A stretch of DNA of 11,966 nt from DATLOJ01 sp035536315 (GTDB lineage Bacteria > Actinomycetota > CADDZG01 > JAHWKV01), in assembly GCA_035536315.1 (NCBI GenBank), contig DATLOJ010000137.1, positions 1-11,966 on the forward strand, given 5' to 3'. The translations under genes were made by a program, and so were the position numbers. A model generated the notes under the pieces. That model ran no database searches, was not told the origin of the DNA, and saw only the letters and a list, made by a program, of their open reading frames with translations. This document shows, one piece after another, positions 1 to 7,531 of this stretch. The number at the start of each line of letters is the position of its first letter. Position 1 is the stretch's first letter.

Positions 1-3000
1 TGCTTCCCAGAAGTCGCGACGCAGAAGCATTTGTTGCTGCACTAAAGCCCTGGATGCCGGATGGAGCGGTGCACCTTTACCCATCCTGGGAGGTGCTTCC
101 CGGCGAGGCCATGTCTCCCACGCTCGACACGATGGGGCGGCGCATACGAGTGGTCAACGATCTTTCGGCGGGGCGTCTCCACGGAGTTGTAGTCACCGCT
201 GTTCGTGCGCTGCTTCAAAAGGCGCCGCTGCCGGACGAAAGCGAGATCACCCTGCAGCCTGGAGTTGAAATTCACATCGAGGACCTCCAGGACCGGCTGG
301 GCGCGTTTGGTTACGAGAAGAACTACCTCGTCGAACGGCCGGGAGAGTTTGCAGTGCGGGGAGGCATTCTCGACGTATTTCCCCCTGGCAGAGAGCGTCC
401 TGTAAGGGCGGACTTTTTCGGTGACGAAATTTCGGAGCTCAAAGAGTTCTCTGTGTCGAGCCAGCGAAGCCACGACGCAGTTGATGTGGTCGTGATTGCG
501 CCCTGCCGGGAGCTCCGGCCAACACTCCAGGTCAAGGAGCGGGCGGCGCGCCTTGCTGCGGATGCCCCGGAGCCCGAGCTGGCCGGGGACTTTGAACGCA
601 TAGCAAACGGGGTTGTCTTCCCCGGCATGGAGGCTCATATGGGGCTTCTTCTGCACGACATGAAGCCTCTACCTGGACTCCTGCCAGATGGTGGAGCAGT
701 GGTTGTGCTCGACCCAAAACAGTGCAGCGATCGCGCCGCCGATTTCATCGCACAGGCCGAGCAGTGGGCTCCTCATGAATCGGCTTCGTTGTTCGTCGGC
801 CTCGACGAAGCGGTTGCCGGTGTGGATGTGATTCGTGTTTGGCCGTTCGGACGGGGGGAGGAATCCCCCACGCTGGAGGTCAAAGGGTGGGAGTCGCATG
901 CCGGACGCCCGGACAAGCTAGCGGCCGATTTGCGCCTGGACGCGGGGAAGAAGACGACAGTGGTGGTTTCCGGGGGCAGGGCCTCGGCGCGAATACACGA
1001 AGTACTCTCGGAAGCGGGGTTGGGCCTGCCGGTCAAGGACGGAGAGCCCGGCGAAGCATTCATATCGAACGTGACCATCGAACGCGGATTCCACTTAGAG
1101 CTCTCGGGCCACGCGCTCAAGGTAGTTGGAGAGTCCGACCTGTTCGGGCGGCGAAGGCACCAGCTCCCCTCTGTTGCGGAAACCCCTGCGAGGGCAAGTG
1201 CGCTACTGCTCGAGCTCGCGTCCGGAGACTTCGTCGTCCACGAAACCTACGGGGTCGGCCGCTATCACGGAATGGCAACGCGTGAGCTTGGAGGAATAAC
1301 TCGTGACTACCTGATCATCGAATACCACGGCGACGACCGCCTGTACCTGCCGACCGAGCAGCTCGAGGCGATAACCAAGTACACGGGGGGTGAGTCTCCG
1401 AGGCTGAACCGCCTTGGAACGGCGGAGTGGGAGAAGGCCAAGACAAGGGCGCGCAAGGCCGTCGAAGACATAGCGGGTGAGCTGATCGTTCTGTATTCAA
1501 AACGGGTTCAGTCGCCGGGGCACCAGTTTTCAGTCGACACACCCTGGCAACAAGAGCTGGAGGACGCGTTTCCTTACGTCGAAACCCCGGATCAGCAGCG
1601 TGCGATCGAGGAAGTAAAGGCCGACATGGAAAAGCCCGTGCCCATGGACCGCGTGATCTGTGGTGACGTGGGCTTCGGAAAAACTGAGATCGCGGTGAGA
1701 GCGGCCTTTAAAGCGGTTCAAGACTCTAAGCAGGTTGCGGTTCTGGTCCCAACGACGATTCTGGCTCAGCAACACCATCAGACCTTCAGCGAGAGGTTTG
1801 GGGGCTTTCCCGTGAAGGTGTCCCAGCTTTCACGCTTCCTCTCCCCGGGGGAGCAGAAGGAAGTCATAGAAGGCCTGGCAGCTGGGAAGACCGATGTCGT
1901 AATTGGGACGCACCGCTTGCTTCAATCGGACCTCAAGTTTCACGATCTCGGGCTGCTCGTTGTCGATGAGGAGCAGCGGTTCGGAGTCAAGCACAAGGAA
2001 AAGATCAAACAGCTGCGCGCGGAGGTCGACGTCTTGGCGATGACCGCGACTCCGATTCCGCGGACACTCGAGATGGCGGTGACGGGAATCCGAGACCTCT
2101 CGCTCATCGATACCGCCCCGGTCGATCGCAGGCCGGTGCTCACCTTCGTGGGAGAGCATGACGAAAGAATGATCGTTGCGGCGATCAGGCGGGAGCTTGC
2201 CCGGGACGGCCAAGTGTTTTACGTCCACAACCGTGTCAGATCGATTCGCGGGGTGGCGCGCAAGATCTCCGGGCTCGTTCCGGGAGCCAGAGTGGAGATT
2301 GCCCATGGCCAGATGAGCGAAGACCAACTCGAACGCGTGATGATCGACGTCTGGGACGGAAAGGTCGACGTGCTGGTGTGCACAACGATTATCGAGAGTG
2401 GTCTGGACATTCCAGCGATGAACACTTTGATCGTCGAGAGGGCAGACATGCTTGGCCTCTCCCAGCTTTACCAGCTGAGAGGAAGGGTTGGCCGTGCGAG
2501 GGAGCGGGCGTACGCGTACTTGTTTTATCCGCACGAGGCGGTGCTCGGCGAAGAGGCGCATGAACGGCTGAAAACGCTCTCCGAATTCACCGAGCTCGGC
2601 AGCGGCTTCAAGATCGCGCTGCGCGACCTGGAGATAAGAGGGGCCGGAAACCTCTTGGGGGCCGAGCAGTCGGGTCACATAGCTGCGGTTGGCTTTGACC
2701 TTTACATGCGAATGATGGGAGAGGCGATTGCGCAGTACACCGGCGGTTCTGAGGCCCCCAAGCTCGAGGTTCGGCTGGATCTTCCCGCCAACGCCTTCGT
2801 GCCGGCCGCGTACATTGGGCGAGAGTCTCTACGGATGGAGACCTACAGACAGATAGAAAGAATCAGGTCGGATAAGGACGCAAGCGAGCTGCGAGAGGAG
2901 CTTACAGATAGGTACGGCCCCATTCCCGAACCTGTAGAGAACCTCGTCAAGGTAGCGGAGCTGCGCGCCCTTCTCGCGGAACATGCGATCGAGGAGGCAA

Positions 3001-3194
3001 CCGTGCGCGATGGTGTCTTGCGGCTCAGACCGCTTCCCCTGCTGCTTGATTCGCAGGAGGTCCGGCTGCGCCGCTTGTACCGCAACGCGACTTTGAAGGA
3101 AGCGACTCGCACACTTCTTCTCCCGGTTCCGGCAGAGGATGTTGCCGGATGGGTGCTGGATGCAGCCCGTGCTATCCTCGGCGAATCCCAATGA
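1..3194 (+). CDS. mfd: Transcription-repair coupling factor Mfd (5' partial)
   Basis: Mfd is a DNA translocase that removes RNA polymerase stalled at DNA lesions and recruits UvrA for nucleotide excision repair. The reading frame is open from base 3 to the TGA at 3192-3194, so the gene begins upstream. The ATG at 54 is internal, because the preceding codons already read like Mfd. About 1063 residues are visible, and family members have about 1150-1200. Numbering from base 3: the UvrB-like N-terminal module includes GEFAVRGG (114-121). The RNA polymerase-interacting CarD-like domain starts near 407 (GDFVVHETYGVGRY). Helicase motifs follow: Walker A GDVGFGKT (554-561), DEEQ (655-658), TATP (681-684) and QLRGRVGRAR (824-833). 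The translocation (TRG) region is around 866-890, and the C-terminal TRCF domain lies after about 960. All motifs look intact. The stop overlaps the next gene's start (ATGA), suggesting an operon. Confidence 0.97.
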   Translation, partial: LPRSRDAEAFVAALKPWMPDGAVHLYPSWEVLPGEAMSPTLDTMGRRIRVVNDLSAGRLHGVVVTAVRALLQKAPLPDESEITLQPGVEIHIEDLQDRLGAFGYEKNYLVERPGEFAVRGGILDVFPPGRERPVRADFFGDEISELKEFSVSSQRSHDAVDVVVIAPCRELRPTLQVKERAARLAADAPEPELAGDFERIANGVVFPGMEAHMGLLLHDMKPLPGLLPDGGAVVVLDPKQCSDRAADFIAQAEQWAPHESASLFVGLDEAVAGVDVIRVWPFGRGEESPTLEVKGWESHAGRPDKLAADLRLDAGKKTTVVVSGGRASARIHEVLSEAGLGLPVKDGEPGEAFISNVTIERGFHLELSGHALKVVGESDLFGRRRHQLPSVAETPARASALLLELASGDFVVHETYGVGRYHGMATRELGGITRDYLIIEYHGDDRLYLPTEQLEAITKYTGGESPRLNRLGTAEWEKAKTRARKAVEDIAGELIVLYSKRVQSPGHQFSVDTPWQQELEDAFPYVETPDQQRAIEEVKADMEKPVPMDRVICGDVGFGKTEIAVRAAFKAVQDSKQVAVLVPTTILAQQHHQTFSERFGGFPVKVSQLSRFLSPGEQKEVIEGLAAGKTDVVIGTHRLLQSDLKFHDLGLLVVDEEQRFGVKHKEKIKQLRAEVDVLAMTATPIPRTLEMAVTGIRDLSLIDTAPVDRRPVLTFVGEHDERMIVAAIRRELARDGQVFYVHNRVRSIRGVARKISGLVPGARVEIAHGQMSEDQLERVMIDVWDGKVDVLVCTTIIESGLDIPAMNTLIVERADMLGLSQLYQLRGRVGRARERAYAYLFYPHEAVLGEEAHERLKTLSEFTELGSGFKIALRDLEIRGAGNLLGAEQSGHIAAVGFDLYMRMMGEAIAQYTGGSEAPKLEVRLDLPANAFVPAAYIGRESLRMETYRQIERIRSDKDASELREELTDRYGPIPEPVENLVKVAELRALLAEHAIEEATVRDGVLRLRPLPLLLDSQEVRLRRLYRNATLKEATRTLLLPVPAEDVAGWVLDAARAILGESQ

Positions 3195-4279
3195 GACTCA
3201 TTAAATTTCTCGCGCTCACTGCTGCGTTGGTCGCATTGATTGGTTGCAACACGCAAACGGCGGGCAACTACTTCGCTCCCACAGCGGCCATAGTCAACGG
3301 GGAAAAGCTTCCCGAGGGCCGCATCTCATTGGAGCTGCGCCGAGTAGTCAACAATCCGCAGGACCCCGAGTCGGCCGGTCAATTCTCCGGGGTCGAGGGG
3401 CGGGCAAACCGCTTGGAGGCTCAGCGGCAGGTTCTGACCAGATTGATCCAGCAAACAATCATTCTTCAAAGGGCTCGCGCCCTCAAGATCAAAGCAACCA
3501 AGGCTGAGGTGCAGGGTCGAATTGCGGAGCTCAAGAGGCGATTCGGCAGCGAACAGGAATATCAAGAGGCAGTCAAGAGAGAAGGCTTCACCGACGAGGA
3601 GGTTGAAGAGTTCCTGGCAAACCAGGTGATCGTGGACAAAGTAGTAGAGGAGGTCACCAAGGGATCGGCTCCCACCGAAGAGGAGGTGGTCGCGCAGTTC
3701 GAACAAAACAGACTTGTTTACGATGCCCAGCTTCACCTGGCGCACATCCTCGTCTGCAAGAACTTCGACCCCGAGCAGGGCAGCTGCGCCCATATCCCCG
3801 AAGATGAAACGACCGCCCAGACCGTTTCGGATAGGGCTCGTGCCGGTGAGGAATTTGCAGCACTGGCCAGGGAATTCTCCGTCGACACACAATCGAAGGA
3901 GTCGGGAGGAGATCTGGGATTTCAGGATCCGAGCCGGCTCTCACCCGAGCTGGCCGGAGCCGTGGGAGCGCTCCAACCTGGTGAGGTTTCACCTCCTGTT
4001 CGCACGCAGTTTGGGTTTCATGTGTTGAAGCTTCTGGCGAGGGGGCGGACCCTCGACGCAGCCAGACAGGAAATCCTGGATGAGCTCGGCAGTGAGGGCG
4101 AGCAGGAGGCTTTTAGTCAGTGGCTTACCGGCGAGCTGAAGAAGGCCAACGTTCGAGTCAACCCGAAGTTCGGCGTCTTCGACCGGACGGTGCTGGAAGT
4201 CGTACCGAGCAAAGAGCAGTTAAGTGAGCAGCCACCGCCTCAGCCCTTGCAAGAGGAGCGTCTACCGGGCCAGCCCTGA
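3191..4279 (+). CDS. Parvulin-type peptidyl-prolyl isomerase lipoprotein (SurA/PrsA-like foldase)
   Basis: This is a predicted exported foldase that speeds cis-trans isomerisation at prolines in proteins crossing the membrane. The ATG at 3191 is chosen over an in-frame start 42 bases upstream. From 3191 the protein begins with a lipoprotein signal: MRLIK, a hydrophobic stretch, and the lipobox L16-I-G-C19. Cys19 would carry the lipid. Residues 29-160 form a helical SurA/PrsA-like N domain. Residues 180-282 are the rotamase (PpiC) domain, from LHLAHILV to FGFHVLKLL, including GGDLGF (239-244). The first rotamase loop holds an insertion with Cys189 and Cys199. The C-terminal tail (about 341-362) is rich in Pro, Gln and Glu and probably disordered. 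The length is 362 aa. It overlaps mfd by 4 bases and mazG by 1 base, with no clear Shine-Dalgarno, so it is probably coupled to mfd translation. In mycobacteria a different lipoprotein, LpqU, lies in this neighbourhood. Confidence 0.93.
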   Translation: MRLIKFLALTAALVALIGCNTQTAGNYFAPTAAIVNGEKLPEGRISLELRRVVNNPQDPESAGQFSGVEGRANRLEAQRQVLTRLIQQTIILQRARALKIKATKAEVQGRIAELKRRFGSEQEYQEAVKREGFTDEEVEEFLANQVIVDKVVEEVTKGSAPTEEEVVAQFEQNRLVYDAQLHLAHILVCKNFDPEQGSCAHIPEDETTAQTVSDRARAGEEFAALAREFSVDTQSKESGGDLGFQDPSRLSPELAGAVGALQPGEVSPPVRTQFGFHVLKLLARGRTLDAARQEILDELGSEGEQEAFSQWLTGELKKANVRVNPKFGVFDRTVLEVVPSKEQLSEQPPPQPLQEERLPGQP

Positions 4280-5364
4280 TGACCAAGCTGATTCTGATCG
4301 GAATGGGACCGGGGCCCGTCGACCTTCTGACTCTCAAGGCGTGGGAACTGCTGGCGTCCGGCAGCCACAGGGTCATGATCGGATCCGACTTCGCGGACTC
4401 AAATAGCGAAGCGCCTCTCCCGGGTCCAAGTGAAGTCGCAGAGACAATGGCCGCTCGCGGGATTCCGTTCGAGCCCGTTGACTCCACCGATGCCAAGGCT
4501 CTTGCCGGACTTCTCATGGATGCGGCGATCCAGGCCCCGTGCATCTATGCCGCGCCTGGCTCAATTCTTGCCAGGCCCGAGACAATCGAGATTCTTACCA
4601 ATGCATCCGGCGCGGGTATCGAGCTCGAGATCGTACCGTCGCTCAGCGCTGCCGACCTGCTTCCGGCCTCCGACCCGATAACCGGAACGCACGCGGGGGC
4701 CGAGGCCGTCAGGTCGGCCGCCGCGTTTGCACGGTTGGTGTCGGTCATGGCGCGGCTTCGGGCTCCGGGTGGATGCCCGTGGGACGCCGAGCAAACGCAC
4801 ACATCGCTGGCGATCCATCTCCTCGAGGAGGCTCACGAGACGCTGGATGCAATCGATGCAGGGGACCACGAAGGCCTGGCCGAGGAGCTCGGGGACCTTT
4901 TGCTTCAGATTGTTTTCCACGCCGAGATTGCTCTCGAGTCGGGCCGGTTTGGGATCTCGGATGTAGTGGAGGATCTGGTCGACAAGCTCGTTGAACGCCA
5001 CCCGCACGTGTTCGGCGATGTGCAGGTGGGTGGCTCGGCCGATGTCGTTAAGAACTGGGAAGCACTGAAGAGTGAGCACAAGAAGCGAAAGTCGCCGGGG
5101 GAGGGAATACCGAAAGGCTTGCCGGCGCTGGTGCTTGCCCACAAGGTCCAAAGGCGAATGCAGGGGGCCGGGGCTCCCGTAGCCGTATCGCTCGAGCGGG
5201 TCGAGAAGCTGACGAAGCGGGCCCGGAAGGATCTGACCGAGGAGCTCGTCGGCGAGATGTTGTTCCAGGTGGCTGCGTTGGCTGAGACGCGGGGAATCGA
5301 CCCCGAAGGCGCCCTGCGCAGGACGTCGAACAGCATTTTGGAGCCCCCCCGTTCCGGGCTCTAA
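4279..5364 (+). CDS. mazG: MazG nucleoside triphosphate pyrophosphohydrolase with truncated methylase-like N-terminal domain
   Basis: MazG hydrolyses NTPs or dNTPs to NMP plus pyrophosphate, clearing damaged nucleotides; the E. coli enzyme also affects ppGpp. The MazG part spans about 150-350 of 361 aa. It has LRAPGGCPWD (160-169), the EExxE motif E183/E184/E187, the ExxD motif E203/D206, and RHPHVFGD (240-247). A second, degenerate MazG-like segment (about 320-350, EELVGEMLFQ) carries Glu where the EELGD consensus has Asp. Residues 1-135 resemble the first half of a tetrapyrrole (SAM-dependent) methylase: GMGPGPVDLLTLKA (8-21), YAAPGS (90-95) and VPSLSAADLL (119-128). This is the layout of Bacillus YabN, but here the second methylase half is missing. 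Methyl transfer is therefore doubtful, while pyrophosphohydrolase activity looks intact. The start ATG overlaps the previous stop (TGATG), which indicates coupling. A run of seven C at 5344-5350 near the 3' end is a possible slippage site. Confidence 0.94.
   Translation: MTKLILIGMGPGPVDLLTLKAWELLASGSHRVMIGSDFADSNSEAPLPGPSEVAETMAARGIPFEPVDSTDAKALAGLLMDAAIQAPCIYAAPGSILARPETIEILTNASGAGIELEIVPSLSAADLLPASDPITGTHAGAEAVRSAAAFARLVSVMARLRAPGGCPWDAEQTHTSLAIHLLEEAHETLDAIDAGDHEGLAEELGDLLLQIVFHAEIALESGRFGISDVVEDLVDKLVERHPHVFGDVQVGGSADVVKNWEALKSEHKKRKSPGEGIPKGLPALVLAHKVQRRMQGAGAPVAVSLERVEKLTKRARKDLTEELVGEMLFQVAALAETRGIDPEGALRRTSNSILEPPRSGL
5338..5364 (+). terminator. Hairpin across the mazG stop codon (possible weak terminator or attenuator)
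   Basis: TTGGAGCCC (5338-5346) pairs with GGGCTCTAA (5356-5364): nine base pairs with one G-T wobble and a nine-base loop. The second arm includes the mazG stop codon. No run of T follows, so this is not a classic intrinsic terminator. It could attenuate read-through into eno or protect an RNA end. A shorter alternative, CCCG/CGGG (5348-5358), would compete with it. Confidence 0.35.
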
Positions 5365-5404
5365 CCCTGAAAATTCTGTTAATTCAGTTAAAAGGAGTTA
5401 TCTT
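5365..5404 (+). promoter_or_regulatory. AT-rich eno leader with tandem 9-base repeat and strong Shine-Dalgarno
   Basis: This 40-base gap is clearly more AT-rich than its surroundings. It holds two adjacent near-identical 9-mers, ATTCTGTTA (5373-5381) and ATTCAGTTA (5382-5390), differing at one base. AAAGGAG (5391-5397) follows and is an excellent ribosome binding site, seven bases before the GTG at 5405. The ATG at 5411 would be 13 bases away, so GTG is the better start. The repeat could be a regulator site or part of a promoter (TTAAT looks like a -10), but no convincing -35 box was found. Confidence 0.5.
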
Positions 5405-6697
5405 GTGAGCATGATTGAAGCGATTTCCGCGCGTCAAATCTTCGATAGCAGAGGCAATCCGACCGTCGAGGTCGAGGTCGTGACGGCGCTGGGCGGGTTC
5501 GGAAGAGCCGCAGTACCGTCGGGCGCCTCAACGGGCAAGTTCGAAGCGCTCGAGCTTAGGGACGGAGACGAAGCGTTCGGGGGCAAAGGCGTGATGAAAG
5601 CCATTTCCAATGTTCTCGGGCCCATCGCCGACGCATTGACAGGCGCCGATGCCCTTGACCAGCGTTCGATCGATCAGATTCTCCTGGAACTGGACGGCAC
5701 CGACATGAAGTCCAACCTCGGGGCAAACGCCATCCTTGGAGTCTCGATGGCGGTGGCTCACGCTGCAGCCGATGAGCTTGGTCTTCCTCTTTACCGTTAC
5801 GTCGGGGGGGCCGATGCACACCTTCTGCCGGTCCCCCTAATGAACGTTCTCAACGGAGGCGCGCACGCGGACAACAACGTCGACGTTCAGGAGTTCATGA
5901 TTGCGCCGGTCGGCGCAGCGTCTTTCTCCGAGGCGATGCAGATGGGGGCCGAGACCTACCACGCTTTGAAGAAAGTCCTAACGAAGAAGGGCCTGTCGAC
6001 AACGGTTGGAGACGAGGGTGGGTTCGCGCCCAACCTCGAAAGCAATGAAGATGCCCTGGGCCTGTTGTCCGAGGCCATCAAGGCCGCCGGATATGAGGCC
6101 GGGGAAGAAGTGGCGTTGGCCCTTGACGTTGCCGCCACCGAGATCTTTGACGGCAAGGGCGGATACCGGCTCGAAAGCGAAAAAAGAACGCTGGACTCAG
6201 CCGCAATGACCGACCTGTTTTCGGACTGGATTGACCGCTACCCCATAGTCAGCATCGAGGATCCGCTTGCGGAAGACGATTGGGACGGCTGGGGATCGCT
6301 CACTCGAGCGCTTGGCGACCGCGTCCAGCTGGTCGGCGACGACTTATTCGTGACAAACACTGAACGTCTGCGCCGCGGCATTGAAACAAGCACAGCCAAC
6401 GCGATCCTGGTGAAGGTCAATCAGATCGGAACTCTCACTGAGACCTCGCAGGCGGTGCGCCTGGCGATGAATAGCGGTTATGCAGCGGTCATAAGTCACC
6501 GTTCGGGCGAGACGGAGGACGCGACCATCGCCGACCTCACGGTCGCTTGGGGAGCCGGCCAGATCAAGGCGGGCGCCCCGGCCCGCAGCGACCGGGTTGC
6601 AAAGTACAACCAGCTTCTTCGCATAGAGGAGCTGTTGGAGGACTCGGCCAGGTACGCGGGGCAGGACGCATTCCGCAGAAACTCGGGCAGGCGCTGA
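5405..6697 (+). CDS. eno: Enolase (phosphopyruvate hydratase)
   Basis: Enolase converts 2-phosphoglycerate to phosphoenolpyruvate in glycolysis; it is a cytosolic, Mg-dependent enzyme. At 430 aa it has the usual bacterial length. All key elements are visible: SGAST loop (39-43), H154 in GGAHADN, E163 in VQEF, general acid E204 in GDEGG, metal ligands D241, E285 (SIEDP) and D312 (GDDLF), catalytic K337 (LVKVNQ), the SHRSGET loop (364-370) and K388. The start is GTG, chosen for its spacing to AAAGGAG. It follows mazG by 40 bases and precedes the FtsB-like gene by 3 bases. The eno to ftsB/divIC arrangement is shared with mycobacteria (Rv1023-Rv1024). The gene probably gets both read-through from mfd-mazG and its own initiation signals. 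Confidence 0.98.
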   Translation: MSMIEAISARQIFDSRGNPTVEVEVVTALGGFGRAAVPSGASTGKFEALELRDGDEAFGGKGVMKAISNVLGPIADALTGADALDQRSIDQILLELDGTDMKSNLGANAILGVSMAVAHAAADELGLPLYRYVGGADAHLLPVPLMNVLNGGAHADNNVDVQEFMIAPVGAASFSEAMQMGAETYHALKKVLTKKGLSTTVGDEGGFAPNLESNEDALGLLSEAIKAAGYEAGEEVALALDVAATEIFDGKGGYRLESEKRTLDSAAMTDLFSDWIDRYPIVSIEDPLAEDDWDGWGSLTRALGDRVQLVGDDLFVTNTERLRRGIETSTANAILVKVNQIGTLTETSQAVRLAMNSGYAAVISHRSGETEDATIADLTVAWGAGQIKAGAPARSDRVAKYNQLLRIEELLEDSARYAGQDAFRRNSGRR

Positions 6698-6700
6698 CTC

Positions 6701-7069
6701 ATGGCTCGCAGAACGAAGGCAAGGCTGCAGATGTCGATCCTTCTGATCGTGATCGCGGCGCTTTCGATGAGCGCCCTGGCGCCGGTGAGGCAGGCGTTCA
6801 GCCAGCAAGCCATGATCCGGTCCGAGCAGCGCAAGCTGGATGTTCTTCAGCGCGAAAACCAGAACCTCGAGGAGCGCTTGCAACGCCTGGAGGACCCGGA
6901 GTACGTCGAGAAGCTTGCCAGAGAGGAGCTGGGCCTGGTCAAACCGGGGGAGATCGCGTACGTGGTAGTGCCCGGAGAGATCGTCACCGAGACCGTCAAG
7001 GCTCCAGTTGTCCGGGATAAGCCCTGGTACCGAGAGGTAGCGGACTGGCTAAAGGCTTTGTTCGGCTAA
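6701..7069 (+). CDS. FtsB/DivIC-family septum formation initiator
   Basis: This is a small bitopic division protein, expected to join FtsL/FtsQ-type partners at the septum. It is 122 aa. There is a basic N-terminus (MARRTKAR), one membrane segment at about 11-29, and a coiled coil at about 35-64 with heptad-like Leu and charged residues. The family signature follows: DPEYVEKLAREELGLVKPGE (65-84), the segment that ends the coiled coil in FtsB/DivIC proteins. The C-terminal part (85-122) is less conserved. The ATG lies three bases after the eno stop and no strong Shine-Dalgarno is visible, so coupling to eno is likely. Whether it acts as FtsB or DivIC cannot be decided from sequence alone. Confidence 0.9.
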   Translation: MARRTKARLQMSILLIVIAALSMSALAPVRQAFSQQAMIRSEQRKLDVLQRENQNLEERLQRLEDPEYVEKLAREELGLVKPGEIAYVVVPGEIVTETVKAPVVRDKPWYREVADWLKALFG

Positions 7070-7083
7070 CCTCAGGGCGTCGG

Positions 7084-7112
7084 TTGCTTCGTTACCGTCG
7101 CGGACTTACGAT
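7084..7112 (+). promoter_or_regulatory. Candidate housekeeping-sigma promoter for the S1-domain gene
   Basis: TTGCTT (7084-7089) and TACGAT (7107-7112) are separated by 17 bases, a good match to -35/-10 spacing, and TACGAT fits the TANNNT pattern. A transcript would start near 7119 and contain the AGGAGG at 7131-7136. This is the only gap over 40 bases inside the housekeeping block, which makes a second transcription start here plausible. Confidence 0.5.
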
Positions 7113-7130
7113 AGCTGTCCGCTTATAAGC
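7100..7130 (+). repeat. Inverted repeat over the -10 box plus adjacent perfect palindrome
   Basis: GCGGAC (7100-7105) and GTCCGC (7117-7122) form a 6-base inverted repeat with an 11-base interior containing the proposed -10. Next to it, GCTTATAAGC (7121-7130) is a perfect 10-base palindrome that ends directly at the Shine-Dalgarno. They could be operator sites or a 5' RNA hairpin. Their function is inferred only from position. Confidence 0.35.
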
Positions 7131-7136
7131 AGGAGG
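7131..7136 (+). promoter_or_regulatory. Ribosome binding site deciding a TTG start
   Basis: AGGAGG is followed after four bases by TTG at 7141. An in-frame TAA at 7126-7128 rules out a longer protein, and the encoded N-terminus then matches the family, so TTG is the start. Confidence 0.75.
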
Positions 7137-7140
7137 CCGT

Positions 7141-7500
7141 TTGGCAGAGGTTGGATCTATCGTTGAAGGAACCGTTAGTCGCATCGCCGACTTCGGTGCT
7201 TTCGTCCAAATGGAGAATGGCGAGACCGGGCTGGTCCACATCTCCGAGGTGGACAAGAACTACGTCAAGGACATTCGCCAGGTCATCAAAGAAGGCGACA
7301 AGGTCAGCGTCAAGGTCGTTGCTGTCAAGGACGACGGCAAGATCGACCTGTCGATCAAGCAGGCCGACCCGGCCTGGGAAGAATCGACGAAGCGCACAGA
7401 GCGTGACCCAGAGTTCGAGGCAAAGTTGAAGCGCTTCATGCGCGACTCACAGGAGCGGCTCGCGGACGTCCGCAGGCAAAGGGAGTCCAAGCGGCAGTAA
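7141..7500 (+). CDS. S1-domain RNA-binding protein (YabR/GSP13-like)
   Basis: A 119-aa protein with a single S1 (OB-fold) RNA-binding domain at about residues 1-75: VGSIVEGTVSRIADFGAFV, then GLVHISEV, and GDKVSVKVVAVKDDGKIDLSIK. The remainder (about 76-119) is a highly charged helical tail. It resembles Bacillus YabR and general stress protein 13, small S1 proteins linked to ribosomes or RNA. YabR is encoded directly after divIC in Bacillus, as this gene is after the FtsB/DivIC-like gene. The start is TTG, fixed by an upstream stop and AGGAGG. It lies behind its own candidate promoter and 31 bases before the DUF501 gene. The RNA target is unknown. Confidence 0.9.
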   Translation: MAEVGSIVEGTVSRIADFGAFVQMENGETGLVHISEVDKNYVKDIRQVIKEGDKVSVKVVAVKDDGKIDLSIKQADPAWEESTKRTERDPEFEAKLKRFMRDSQERLADVRRQRESKRQ

Positions 7501-7531
7501 GCGCTCTAAAAGACTGACTCGCCTTCCCAAC

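Noticed and set aside
42..656. Minus-strand 204-codon frame at the left edge
   Set aside because: It overlaps the well-conserved UvrB-like part of Mfd and has no family resemblance.
1830..2678. Long minus-strand open frame (282 codons) inside mfd
   Set aside because: It lies opposite conserved Mfd helicase motifs and its translation shows no recognisable domain. It is a by-product of codon bias in the sense gene.
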